A DNA stretch of 40,150 bases, from assembly GCA_964394565.1 (NCBI GenBank), contig CAYMYA010000006.1, positions 1 to 40,150 of the forward strand. Reading direction: 5' to 3'. This stretch comes from CAIKHN01 sp964394565. GTDB taxonomy: Bacteria; Patescibacteriota; Patescibacteriia; UBA9934. Each line of letters opens with the position of its first letter. Position 1 is the stretch's first letter. This document shows, piece by piece, positions 14,561 to 21,726 of this stretch. The notes beneath the pieces are model-generated. The model was not told the origin of the DNA. It ran no database searches and worked only from the letters and a program-made list of their open reading frames with translations. Made by a program: the position numbers and the translations under genes.

Positions 14561-15529
14561 ATGACGTTGGCTGACAAATTTCGGGAACGGTTTGGTGTGC
14601 AGTTTAAAATGAACGAGCCGCTTTCTCGTCATTTGAATCTCCGCATCGGCGGCCCGGCGAAGTGGTTTGTTGAAGCGCGAAGTATGCAGGACGTTATGGA
14701 TGCGGTGAATATGGCGCAGGATTTTGCGGTGGAATATTTTGTTCTTGGTGGGGGATCAAATACTCTTGTTTCGGATGCAGGATTTCAAGGGTTGGTGATT
14801 AAAGTTGCGCATCGTGCATTGCGCATTGAGGGGGAGAGCATGGTTGTCGAAGCTGGGGTGATTTCTGCTGCCGCTGCGCGCGCAAGTGCAGACGCGGGTT
14901 TGCGGGGATTTGAATGGGCAATTTCGTTGCCTGGCACGATTGGTGGTGCGGTACGTGGTAATGCAGGATGTTTTGGTGGTGAGATGAAAGATTCTGTTGA
15001 ATCCGTGCGCGTTCTTCGGCGCGGTGAGGTACTCACACTTTCTCATGCAGATATGCATTTTGGGTACAGGCACTCGTTGCTTAAGGAACCGGGGAACGAG
15101 GACGTGATATTGGACGTTGTGTTAAAACTTCATTATGGGAGTCGCGATGAAGCACTTGCGCAGCTTGCGCGTAATCTCGAAGGTCGAAAAACTTCGCAGC
15201 CGCTTGGCGCGTCTTCGGCGGGCTGTATGTTTAAGAATGTGGAGTGGACAGACGATGCGGACGTGGCGCAGTTGCGGAAATTGTATGAGATTCCCGAAGA
15301 GTTTTTGCGTCGAAAACGCATTCCTGCCGGATGGATTATCGACAGACTGGGGCTGAAGGGAGCGGCGGTGGGTGACGCAGTGGTTTCTTTGCAACACGGA
15401 AACTTTTTGTTAAATACGGGGCACGCAACGGCTGCAGATATTATTGGCCTGGTGACCATGCTCAAAAAGCGCGTCGCGAGCGAAACTGGCGTACAGCTCG
15501 AGGAAGAGGTCATGCACATAGGGTTTTAA
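14561..15529 (+). CDS. murB: UDP-N-acetylenolpyruvoylglucosamine reductase
   Basis: 322 aa. FAD enzyme that reduces UDP-GlcNAc-enolpyruvate to UDP-MurNAc in peptidoglycan synthesis. Visible: NLRIGGPAKWFVE (about 26-38), the FAD-binding LGGGSNTLVSD (about 63-73), GFEWAISLPGTIGGAVRGNAG (about 120-140), SSAGCMFKN (about 219-227), IPAGWIIDRLGLKG and the late GVQLEEEVMHIG. At the usual proton-donor Ser the sequence has Cys (SAGCMFKN); I believe Ser/Cys exchange is tolerated in this family. The start may be the TTG at 14567, since the promoter -10 nearly touches the ATG. Followed by hpf and murC on the same strand. Confidence 0.95.
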   Translation: MTLADKFRERFGVQFKMNEPLSRHLNLRIGGPAKWFVEARSMQDVMDAVNMAQDFAVEYFVLGGGSNTLVSDAGFQGLVIKVAHRALRIEGESMVVEAGVISAAAARASADAGLRGFEWAISLPGTIGGAVRGNAGCFGGEMKDSVESVRVLRRGEVLTLSHADMHFGYRHSLLKEPGNEDVILDVVLKLHYGSRDEALAQLARNLEGRKTSQPLGASSAGCMFKNVEWTDDADVAQLRKLYEIPEEFLRRKRIPAGWIIDRLGLKGAAVGDAVVSLQHGNFLLNTGHATAADIIGLVTMLKKRVASETGVQLEEEVMHIGF

Positions 15530-15609
15530 GTTGTTCACGTTGTACCTTGTGCGGATTTGTGATCAGAGTGAAACTATAGGTGTGAGTTTAAGTCTTCACG
15601 ATCTTCATT

Positions 15610-16026
15610 ATGCGCATTACAAATATTCATGGAACGAATATTGAAATGACTGAAGCGATTCAGAAATATACCATTGAAAAAATTGAAAGTCTTGAGCGAT
15701 TTTCCAAACGCTTCGATCCATGCGATGTCGCGATCGAAATCGGTAAGACGAGTGATCGTCATAATAAAGGCGATATTTTCTTTGCGGAAATTACGGTCTC
15801 TATTCCTGGCGATACTCTTCGTACGCGTGTCGATAAGGACGACTTGTATGCAGCGATCGACGAGGCAAAGGACGATGTGAAACGACAGTTTGTGGAGAAA
15901 AAAGAAATGATGATTGATGAACGATCTGCCGTTGCGGCTGACGTGGCTGGGGAGGAGGCGTTTCCGGATGACGATGAGGACGAGGAGGAAGACGAGGATT
16001 TGGAAGACGACGATAGTCAGGAATAA
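15610..16026 (+). CDS. hpf: Ribosome hibernation-promoting factor / RaiA family (short form)
   Basis: 138 aa. The HPF/YfiA domain (about 1-98) starts MRITNIHGTNIEMTEAIQKY, continues with YTIEKIESLERF, a central FFAEITVSIPGDTLR strand and the DDLYAAIDEAKDDVKRQF helix that sits on the 30S subunit. It lacks the C-terminal dimerisation domain of long HPF and instead has a very acidic tail (about 115-138, mostly D and E). It probably silences idle ribosomes in stationary phase. murC starts 6 nt after its stop, so they share a transcript. Confidence 0.9.
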   Translation: MRITNIHGTNIEMTEAIQKYTIEKIESLERFSKRFDPCDVAIEIGKTSDRHNKGDIFFAEITVSIPGDTLRTRVDKDDLYAAIDEAKDDVKRQFVEKKEMMIDERSAVAADVAGEEAFPDDDEDEEEDEDLEDDDSQE

Positions 16027-16032
16027 TCGCGT

Positions 16033-17325
16033 ATGGATGTGTCCGCGTATCGTCATGTGCACTGTGTTGGGGCTGGGGGCATTGGCATCAGTGGCGTGAT
16101 GAAGTTTTTGTTTACGCAGGGCGTATCTGTTTCCGGAAGTGATGCGAAGCAATCGGTGATTACCGACAGCCTTGTTGCGCTCGGTATTCCTGTTGCGATT
16201 GGCCACGATGCTGCGAATATTCCGGCGGACACTGACTTGATTGTGTATACGGAGGCCGCACCGGTAGACAACGTTGAACGAGCCGCAGCATCGGAACACG
16301 GAATCGTGCAGATGGGACATTTTGATTTTCTTGGCGAACTTTCAAAAAACTATCGCACGATTTGTGTGACGGGAACGAACGGAAAGTCGACGACAACGGC
16401 AATGACCGGGAAAGTATTTATCGATGCTGGGCTTGACCCCACGGTATTTGTTGGATCGATTGTTCCCGGTTGGGAGCTCGGGAATGTTCGCGTTGGCAAG
16501 AGCGATATTCTGATTATTGAAGGCGACGAGTATAAACAAAAAATGGTGAAGCTTTGGCCGGAGACGACGGTGATTACGAATATCGAAGAAGATCATTTGG
16601 ATGTGTACCGTGATGTGGCGCATATTGTTGCAACATTCCAGGAGCTTGTTACCAAGACGCGCGGGAAAGTTTTTGTGAACCGCGAGGATGCAAATTCCCT
16701 GAAACTCGCCGGGGATTTGATTGAATACTATGACGCGTCGATGATTGGAGGTACGACGCTCAACATTCCTGGCGTGTTTAATCGTATGAATGCTTCGGCA
16801 GCAATGTGCGTTGCGCTTGCGTATGGTATTGATCGCGTTGTTGCACAGCAGACCCTCGAGTCATTTCCTGGAATTTGGCGACGGTTCGAACATGTTGGGA
16901 CATTTCAAGGTGCAGATATTATTTCAGATTACGCGCATCACCCCACCGCGGTTCGCGGGACCATTGTCGCTGCACATGAACAATATCCTGGTAGGCGCAT
17001 CGTTGTGCTCTTTGAGCCGCATCAGCACCACCGCACCAGCGATTTATTCGACGATTTTGCGCAATCGTTTGGTGGAGCAGATGTGCTGATACTTTCTGAA
17101 ATTTATGGCGTGCTTGGTCGCACTGAGGAAGCCGTGCAGGGCGTATCGAGTGCAGCGCTTCTCGAGGCTGTGATGAAATCGGCGACTCCACCAAAAAAAG
17201 GACATTATGCTCCGAATCTTGGTGATGCAGAATCGCTGCTACGCTCGATGATCCAGGCGGGTGATGTTGTGCTCGTCATGGGGGCAGGTGACGTGGATGG
17301 TGTGGCGAGGAGGTTGGTTGAGTGA
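16033..17325 (+). CDS. murC: UDP-N-acetylmuramate--L-alanine ligase
   Basis: 430 aa. ATP-dependent addition of the first L-Ala to UDP-MurNAc. The N-terminal domain begins HVHCVGAGGIGISGVMKFL (about 8-26), typical of MurC/Mpl. The middle domain has the ATP loop VTGTNGKSTTTAM (about 113-125) and the EGDEYKQK box in place of the usual E-x-DEYD. The C-terminal domain has DYAHHPTAVRGTI and FEPHQHHRT. The overall motifs fit MurC better than the recycling ligase Mpl, but the two are close. It follows hpf by 6 nt and murB in the same direction. Palindromic repeat copy 5 lies 6 nt past the stop. Confidence 0.9.
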   Translation: MDVSAYRHVHCVGAGGIGISGVMKFLFTQGVSVSGSDAKQSVITDSLVALGIPVAIGHDAANIPADTDLIVYTEAAPVDNVERAAASEHGIVQMGHFDFLGELSKNYRTICVTGTNGKSTTTAMTGKVFIDAGLDPTVFVGSIVPGWELGNVRVGKSDILIIEGDEYKQKMVKLWPETTVITNIEEDHLDVYRDVAHIVATFQELVTKTRGKVFVNREDANSLKLAGDLIEYYDASMIGGTTLNIPGVFNRMNASAAMCVALAYGIDRVVAQQTLESFPGIWRRFEHVGTFQGADIISDYAHHPTAVRGTIVAAHEQYPGRRIVVLFEPHQHHRTSDLFDDFAQSFGGADVLILSEIYGVLGRTEEAVQGVSSAALLEAVMKSATPPKKGHYAPNLGDAESLLRSMIQAGDVVLVMGAGDVDGVARRLVE

Positions 17326-17331
17326 GGTGTC

Positions 17332-17358
17332 CTGGATCCCCGCATGCGCGGGGATAAC
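17332..17358. repeat. Dispersed palindromic repeat, copy 5
   Basis: CTGGATCCCCGCATGCGC followed by GGGGATAAC: a hairpin with CCCCGCATGCGGGG-like core, inverted relative to copies 2, 4 and 6. It lies between murC and secA. Confidence 0.7.
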
Positions 17359-17419
17359 GGAGGGGAATGGGCTAGGAAAAAAGCACGAGGTCCTGCTTGT
17401 GGAAACACGACGATTCTGG

Positions 17420-17425
17420 CACAAT
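17420..17425 (+). promoter_or_regulatory. Extended -10 (TGG-CACAAT) before secA
   Basis: CACAAT with an upstream TG ends 11 nt before the ATG at 17437. It supports that start over an in-frame ATG at 17344 that lies inside repeat copy 5. Confidence 0.5.
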
Positions 17426-17436
17426 GTGCGCAATCT

Positions 17437-20217
17437 ATGGCCTTCTCTCTTTCCACCATATTTGGTGATCCGAACGTAAAAATCGTGAAACAGCTTAAGG
17501 GTGATGCAGAAAAAGTTGGCACGTTTGAGGCTACGATGCAGGCGCTATCTGACGATGCGTTGCGTGCAAAGACCGTGCAATTTCGTGAACGACTCGCACA
17601 GGGTGAAACGCTTGATGCGCTGCGGCACGAGGCATTTGCCGTGGTGCGCGAAGCGAGTCGCCGTGTGTTGGGTCAACGGCATTTTGATGTACAGCTCATG
17701 GGTGGTATTGCGCTGCACCAGGGCAAGATCGCAGAAATGCGGACAGGTGAGGGCAAGACGTTAACGGCAACGGCGCCAACGTATGTGAATGCGCTCACGG
17801 GGAAGGGTGTACATGTAGTGACCGTCAATGATTATTTAGCGAAACGCGACGCAGTGTGGATGGGAAGGGTGTTTGCGTCGCTTGACTTAACCGTCGGCTG
17901 TATTCAGCATGAAAGCGGATATGTCTACGATGCCGAGTTTACGGTCGAGGCTCCCGCAGAAGGCGCGGAGACAACAGCATCATTTCATGTTGCCCAAGAT
18001 TCGTTGCGTCCGGTTTCACGGAAGGAAGCATACGCGGCGGATATTACGTATGGCACAAATAATGAATTTGGTTTCGATTATTTGCGTGACAACATGGCGC
18101 AGAGTATCGATCACGTCGTACAACGCGGTTTGCATTACGCTATTGTTGACGAGGTCGACTCAATTTTGATCGATGAAGCACGTACGCCGCTCATTATTAG
18201 CGCTCCAGCGCAAGAGTCTGCGGATTTATACTATCGATTTGCCGATGTGATTAAACATTGTGTTGAAGGTACGGATTATAACGTCGACGAGAAAATGCGC
18301 GTCGCGACGTTTACTGAGGAAGGATTGCAGAAGCTGGAGAAGCTTCTTGGTGTGAAGAATTTGTATGAAGAAGGGTTGCAGATGGTGCACCATGCCGAAC
18401 AATCGCTCAAAGCGCACGCGCTGTTTAAGAATGATCGTGATTACGTCGTGACGAATGGTGAAGTGAAAATTGTCGACGAGTTTACTGGGCGTATTATGGA
18501 AGGCCGCCGATATTCTGAAGGCTTGCATCAGGCAATTGAAGCAAAGGAAGGGGTGAAGATTCAGCGTGAGAGTAAGACGCTCGCCACGATTACATTCCAA
18601 AATTATTTCCGCATGTACGAAAAGCTTGCAGGTATGACGGGAACCGCGAGTACGGAGGCGGAGGAATTCGCGAAGATTTACAAACTCGATGTGATTACGA
18701 TTCCAACACATCACACGACGCAGCGCAAAGATCTTCCTGATAAGATTTATAAAAATGAACACGGGAAGTGGCTTGCGCTGGTAGAGGAAGTGAAACGCTT
18801 GCACGAGAACGGTCAACCAGTACTTATTGGTACGGTGTCGATTGAGAAGAACGAGCGCTTGAGTGAATACCTGAAGCTCGCAGGAATTCCGCATAACATG
18901 CTGAATGCAAAGAACCATGAGCGTGAAGGGGAAATCGTGGCACAGGCTGGCCGAAAAGGCGCCGTCACGCTCGCCACGAACATGGCTGGCCGCGGTGTGG
19001 ACATTTTGCTCGGCGGCAACCCCGTTGATGAACGCATGGCAGCAGAAGTGAAGGCGCTCGGCGGATTGCATGTGATCGGTACGGAACGTCATGAATCTCG
19101 CCGTATCGACAATCAGCTGCGTGGCCGTGCGGGCCGACAAGGGGATCCTGGAAGTACGCAGTTTTTTGTGTCGCTTGACGACGATTTAATGCGTATTTTT
19201 GGTAGCGAGCGCGTGAAAAAAATGATGGATACGCTTGGGATTGACGACGCAACACCTATTGAAAGCAAGATGGTGACGAAGGCGCTGGAAAAATCACAGC
19301 AACGCGTTGAAGGGCATCATTTCGACACGCGTAAACACGTGTTGGAATATGATGACGTGTTGAATAAGCATCGTTCTGCGATTTACGCAGAACGACGTGA
19401 GTTTATGGCGAGTGTTGAAAAGGCGCATGAACTTGTGGCGTCGACGGTAGAAAAGGAAATTGAGCGCGTGGTGTATTTTCATACAAGCAAAGCCGACAGC
19501 GATGTTCCGGATGATTTCGCGGACGGTGCTGAGAAGCACGATTGGGATCCGCAAGAGGTCGTCGAGAGTTTGAACACGATGGTGAAACTTGAGGATGCAG
19601 AGAAGCAAGCGATTGCAGAAGCATTGAAAGACCTCTCGAAAGATAAAGAAAAACTCGCGCACCAGCGCAGTACAGTGATTGACGTGGTGACTGGTGCGAT
19701 GAAGAGAGTGTATACCAATGCTGTTGAAAAATTTGGTGATGCGAAGCGTGTCATGGCGATTGAACGCGGCGTCATGTTACGTGCAACAGACGCAATGTGG
19801 ATGCAGCACTTGGACGACATGACGTATTTGCGCCGCACGATTGGCTTGCAGGGGTACGCGCAGCGCGATCCGCTGGTGGAATATAAGCGCGAAGCGTTCC
19901 GGTTGTACGGTACGATGCGCCAGGAAATTGGCCGCGAAGTTTCGTACAATTTGTATAAGATTTTCGATCAAGCCATCGCAACGCGAGCGATATTCGAGGC
20001 CGCGCCAGGACTTCTCCGCCAAGCGGCTCAGTTTATGTCCCAGCAAGGAACGGATCGAACCACGATAGTGGATGTTCCTGCGGGGCAGAGCACAAACAAC
20101 TCTCTCAGCGAGGCTCCCGTGCCTCGCACGGCATCCGAACCCGTTAAAAAACAGCACCCCAACGACCCATGCCAATGCGGCAGCGGGAAGAAGTTTAAGA
20201 AGTGTCACGGTGTTTAA
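17437..20217 (+). CDS. secA: Preprotein translocase ATPase SecA
   Basis: 926 aa. Motor that pushes unfolded preproteins through SecYEG. Visible: N-terminal FGDPNVKIVKQL, Walker A region MRTGEGKTLTATAP (about 100-113), VNDYLAKRDA, DEVDSILIDEARTPLIIS, the ATNMAGRGVDILLGGNP motif, GRAGRQGDPGSTQFF, and the scaffold/helical-wing region DAMWMQHLDDM...IGLQGYAQRDPLVEYKREAF. The C-terminus keeps the zinc-binding SEC-C motif CQCGSGKKFKKCHG that contacts SecB or ribosomes. Length is normal for SecA. Compared with E. coli it has an extra acidic stretch around residues 160-180 (EAPAEGAETTASF). The ATG is chosen by family start and promoter. Confidence 0.97.
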   Translation: MAFSLSTIFGDPNVKIVKQLKGDAEKVGTFEATMQALSDDALRAKTVQFRERLAQGETLDALRHEAFAVVREASRRVLGQRHFDVQLMGGIALHQGKIAEMRTGEGKTLTATAPTYVNALTGKGVHVVTVNDYLAKRDAVWMGRVFASLDLTVGCIQHESGYVYDAEFTVEAPAEGAETTASFHVAQDSLRPVSRKEAYAADITYGTNNEFGFDYLRDNMAQSIDHVVQRGLHYAIVDEVDSILIDEARTPLIISAPAQESADLYYRFADVIKHCVEGTDYNVDEKMRVATFTEEGLQKLEKLLGVKNLYEEGLQMVHHAEQSLKAHALFKNDRDYVVTNGEVKIVDEFTGRIMEGRRYSEGLHQAIEAKEGVKIQRESKTLATITFQNYFRMYEKLAGMTGTASTEAEEFAKIYKLDVITIPTHHTTQRKDLPDKIYKNEHGKWLALVEEVKRLHENGQPVLIGTVSIEKNERLSEYLKLAGIPHNMLNAKNHEREGEIVAQAGRKGAVTLATNMAGRGVDILLGGNPVDERMAAEVKALGGLHVIGTERHESRRIDNQLRGRAGRQGDPGSTQFFVSLDDDLMRIFGSERVKKMMDTLGIDDATPIESKMVTKALEKSQQRVEGHHFDTRKHVLEYDDVLNKHRSAIYAERREFMASVEKAHELVASTVEKEIERVVYFHTSKADSDVPDDFADGAEKHDWDPQEVVESLNTMVKLEDAEKQAIAEALKDLSKDKEKLAHQRSTVIDVVTGAMKRVYTNAVEKFGDAKRVMAIERGVMLRATDAMWMQHLDDMTYLRRTIGLQGYAQRDPLVEYKREAFRLYGTMRQEIGREVSYNLYKIFDQAIATRAIFEAAPGLLRQAAQFMSQQGTDRTTIVDVPAGQSTNNSLSEAPVPRTASEPVKKQHPNDPCQCGSGKKFKKCHGV

Positions 20218-20325
20218 AAGCTGAGCACCGTCACACGTACTCACGCCGATGTTGTACGTGAGGCGACGGGATACTTGAATGTCAAAGCTGAGTTTTCACT
20301 GGATGTTTTTTTTATTGTCGCTTCC

Positions 20326-20351
20326 GTCATCCCCGCCTGCGCGGGGATCCC
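20326..20351. repeat. Dispersed palindromic repeat, copy 6
   Basis: GTCATCCCCGCCTGCGCGGG followed by GATCCC. The 215-nt interval between secA and the next gene also holds inverted pairs near the secA stop (GTGTCACGGTG with CACCGTCACAC) and at 20241-20264 (CTCACG with CGTGAG). Neither has a T-run, so the secA terminator is unclear. Confidence 0.7.
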
Positions 20352-20418
20352 CGCGAGAAACACTGCTGAATGTTATGGGTAACGCTTAGCGTTGACCGAG
20401 TGTGATGCTTTGATGTGC

Positions 20419-20424
20419 TATCCT
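20419..20424 (+). promoter_or_regulatory. Extended -10 (TGC-TATCCT) before the gene at 20433
   Basis: TATCCT with upstream TG ends 8 nt before the ATG at 20433, predicting a leaderless message and favouring this ATG over one six codons upstream. Confidence 0.55.
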
Positions 20425-20432
20425 TTTTGTAT

Positions 20433-20825
20433 ATGAAAATACGTCCCGGTCATGTGCAGGGGTTTGTGGCAGGAATGTGTGTGATGGGAATCGTTATTGT
20501 GCTTTTTCCGTTATTGGCACTAAACATGAACGTTCCTCCAGCGAACGATGATCGTGAATGGAAAACGGTGACGATTGGCGGCGTGGTGACATTTGAAATT
20601 CCGTCTGAATGCACGCTCGATCCGGGGGCTGGGAATGCCTATCTCATTTGCCCTACAGCCGAAAACCCAACACCCACGCCAGAAATGAACTTTTCTTCGG
20701 ACGGCATTACCGTGAATGTGCACCGCTGGGAAGGGTTGGATACTCCATACTGGGAACATGTTGTTGGGAGCATGAAGGTTGTACAACCCATGGAACGCGA
20801 CATCACGATCAATGTTGAAAAATAG
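20433..20825 (+). CDS. Unknown membrane-anchored small protein
   Basis: 130 aa. One N-terminal hydrophobic segment (about 10-28), then an extracytoplasmic domain with two Cys about 15 residues apart (CTLDPGAGNAYLIC), which could form a disulfide. The region reads like a small beta-rich domain (WKTVTIGGVVTFEIPSEC). Not recognised. Followed by a strong terminator, so it is a single-gene transcript with its own promoter. Confidence 0.6.
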   Translation: MKIRPGHVQGFVAGMCVMGIVIVLFPLLALNMNVPPANDDREWKTVTIGGVVTFEIPSECTLDPGAGNAYLICPTAENPTPTPEMNFSSDGITVNVHRWEGLDTPYWEHVVGSMKVVQPMERDITINVEK

Positions 20826-20832
20826 GGTACAA

Positions 20833-20861
20833 GAAAGGCCGTCCTCAGGGCGGTCTTTTTT
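20833..20861 (+). terminator. Rho-independent terminator
   Basis: 8-bp stem GGCCGTCC/GGGCGGTC (20837-20844 with 20848-20855, two G-U pairs), 3-nt loop, followed by six T. Confidence 0.9.
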
Positions 20862-20911
20862 GTAGACAAAGTGCAAGGAATTAGGGTGCGATCAGCAGCG
20901 GTGCGACGTGG

Positions 20912-20917
20912 TACAAT
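20912..20917 (+). promoter_or_regulatory. Extended -10 (TGG-TACAAT) before the gene at 20945
   Basis: TACAAT with upstream TG. It would give a leader of about 21 nt, which has no Shine-Dalgarno-like stretch. Confidence 0.5.
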
Positions 20918-20944
20918 CGTTCCGTTATTTATCCATTTGTTTCT

Positions 20945-21292
20945 ATGCCAAAGCTCGAGGAAGTGCATGGTCGACTGCAAAAAAATAAAAAAGCAAAACG
21001 TGAAATTGTTCGGTCATTTACGGACGAATTGCGCAACAATGCTCGGTACATGGAGATTTTGGAAAAGATTGAGGAATTGAAAGCTGAGAAAAAAAGTATT
21101 GAGAATGAAGCGCGCGCACGAGATCTGGACGTGGCGAAGCTGGAAGATTTAAAGGTGGATATTCAGTCCGATACTGTGTTGCTTGCGGATATCGCGCTCA
21201 ACATGTACGTACAGCAGCTCCCTGTTGAAATTACGGATGAATTGAATGCACGTTGGGTGCCGGTATTTAAAGTGCACTTTAAGAAGGATTAG
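20945..21292 (+). CDS. Unknown coiled-coil protein
   Basis: 115 aa, not recognised. Residues 1-75 are strongly charged and helical (NNARYMEILEKIEELKAEKK), probably coiled coil. The C-terminal part (76-115) is more hydrophobic and ends in WVPVFKVHFKKD, likely a small folded piece. No membrane segment. It lies between a terminator and the membrane-protein/Clp pair, with its own promoter. Confidence 0.65.
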   Translation: MPKLEEVHGRLQKNKKAKREIVRSFTDELRNNARYMEILEKIEELKAEKKSIENEARARDLDVAKLEDLKVDIQSDTVLLADIALNMYVQQLPVEITDELNARWVPVFKVHFKKD

Positions 21293-21334
21293 TATCATAT
21301 TGTGATGTTGGCCTTTGTGGTGTCAGCGTCGTGT

Positions 21335-21340
21335 TACAAT
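21335..21340 (+). promoter_or_regulatory. Extended -10 (TGT-TACAAT) before the membrane protein / Clp pair
   Basis: TACAAT with upstream TG ends 8 nt before the ATG at 21349. It probably drives both that gene and the overlapping Clp-like gene. Confidence 0.65.
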
Positions 21341-21348
21341 TCGTGCAT

Positions 21349-21726
21349 ATGAACGCGGCACAAGGCGGAGGGGCACTGACGATAGTTTTGGACATTGGGA
21401 GCGATGTTTTACGTTTCCCGCTGTGGTGGTATAGCGAAGGACTTCGCCGGACGGTACTTGGCATTTTTCGTGTTGTGCGTGGTTACGCGCAAAAACTCGG
21501 AGTGATGGTGTGGTTGAAAAACATGTTTACGCCAATGTTCGGTCGGTATGATTGGCAAAGCCGCTTGATCAGCGTGTTTATGCGCGTGGTCAACATATTC
21601 GGCAGGGGGTTTGTGGTGTGTATTGTTGCAATCGTCGGCATGGTGTTGTGTATGGCGTACCTCCTACTCCCAGTGCTTGCGGTGATATTTATGTTCTATC
21701 ATGCGTCAGCATTTTTGGGGCTATGA
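21349..21726 (+). CDS. Unknown membrane protein coupled to the Clp-like ATPase
   Basis: 125 aa from the ATG at 21349. An amphipathic N-terminal half with aromatic residues (FPLWWYSEGLRRTVLGIF) is followed by one long or two closely spaced membrane helices (about 78-120). Its stop overlaps the start of the Clp-like gene (ATGA, 21723-21726), so the two are translated together and may form a membrane complex. No known family recognised. Confidence 0.65.
   Translation: MNAAQGGGALTIVLDIGSDVLRFPLWWYSEGLRRTVLGIFRVVRGYAQKLGVMVWLKNMFTPMFGRYDWQSRLISVFMRVVNIFGRGFVVCIVAIVGMVLCMAYLLLPVLAVIFMFYHASAFLGL

Noticed and set aside
17344..17436. Upstream in-frame extension of secA starting inside repeat copy 5
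   Set aside because: It encodes no SecA-like sequence and the extended -10 lies downstream of it; the start at 17437 fits the family.
20201..20264. Inverted pairs after secA as a terminator
   Set aside because: The stems are imperfect and not followed by T-runs; noted under repeat copy 6 instead.
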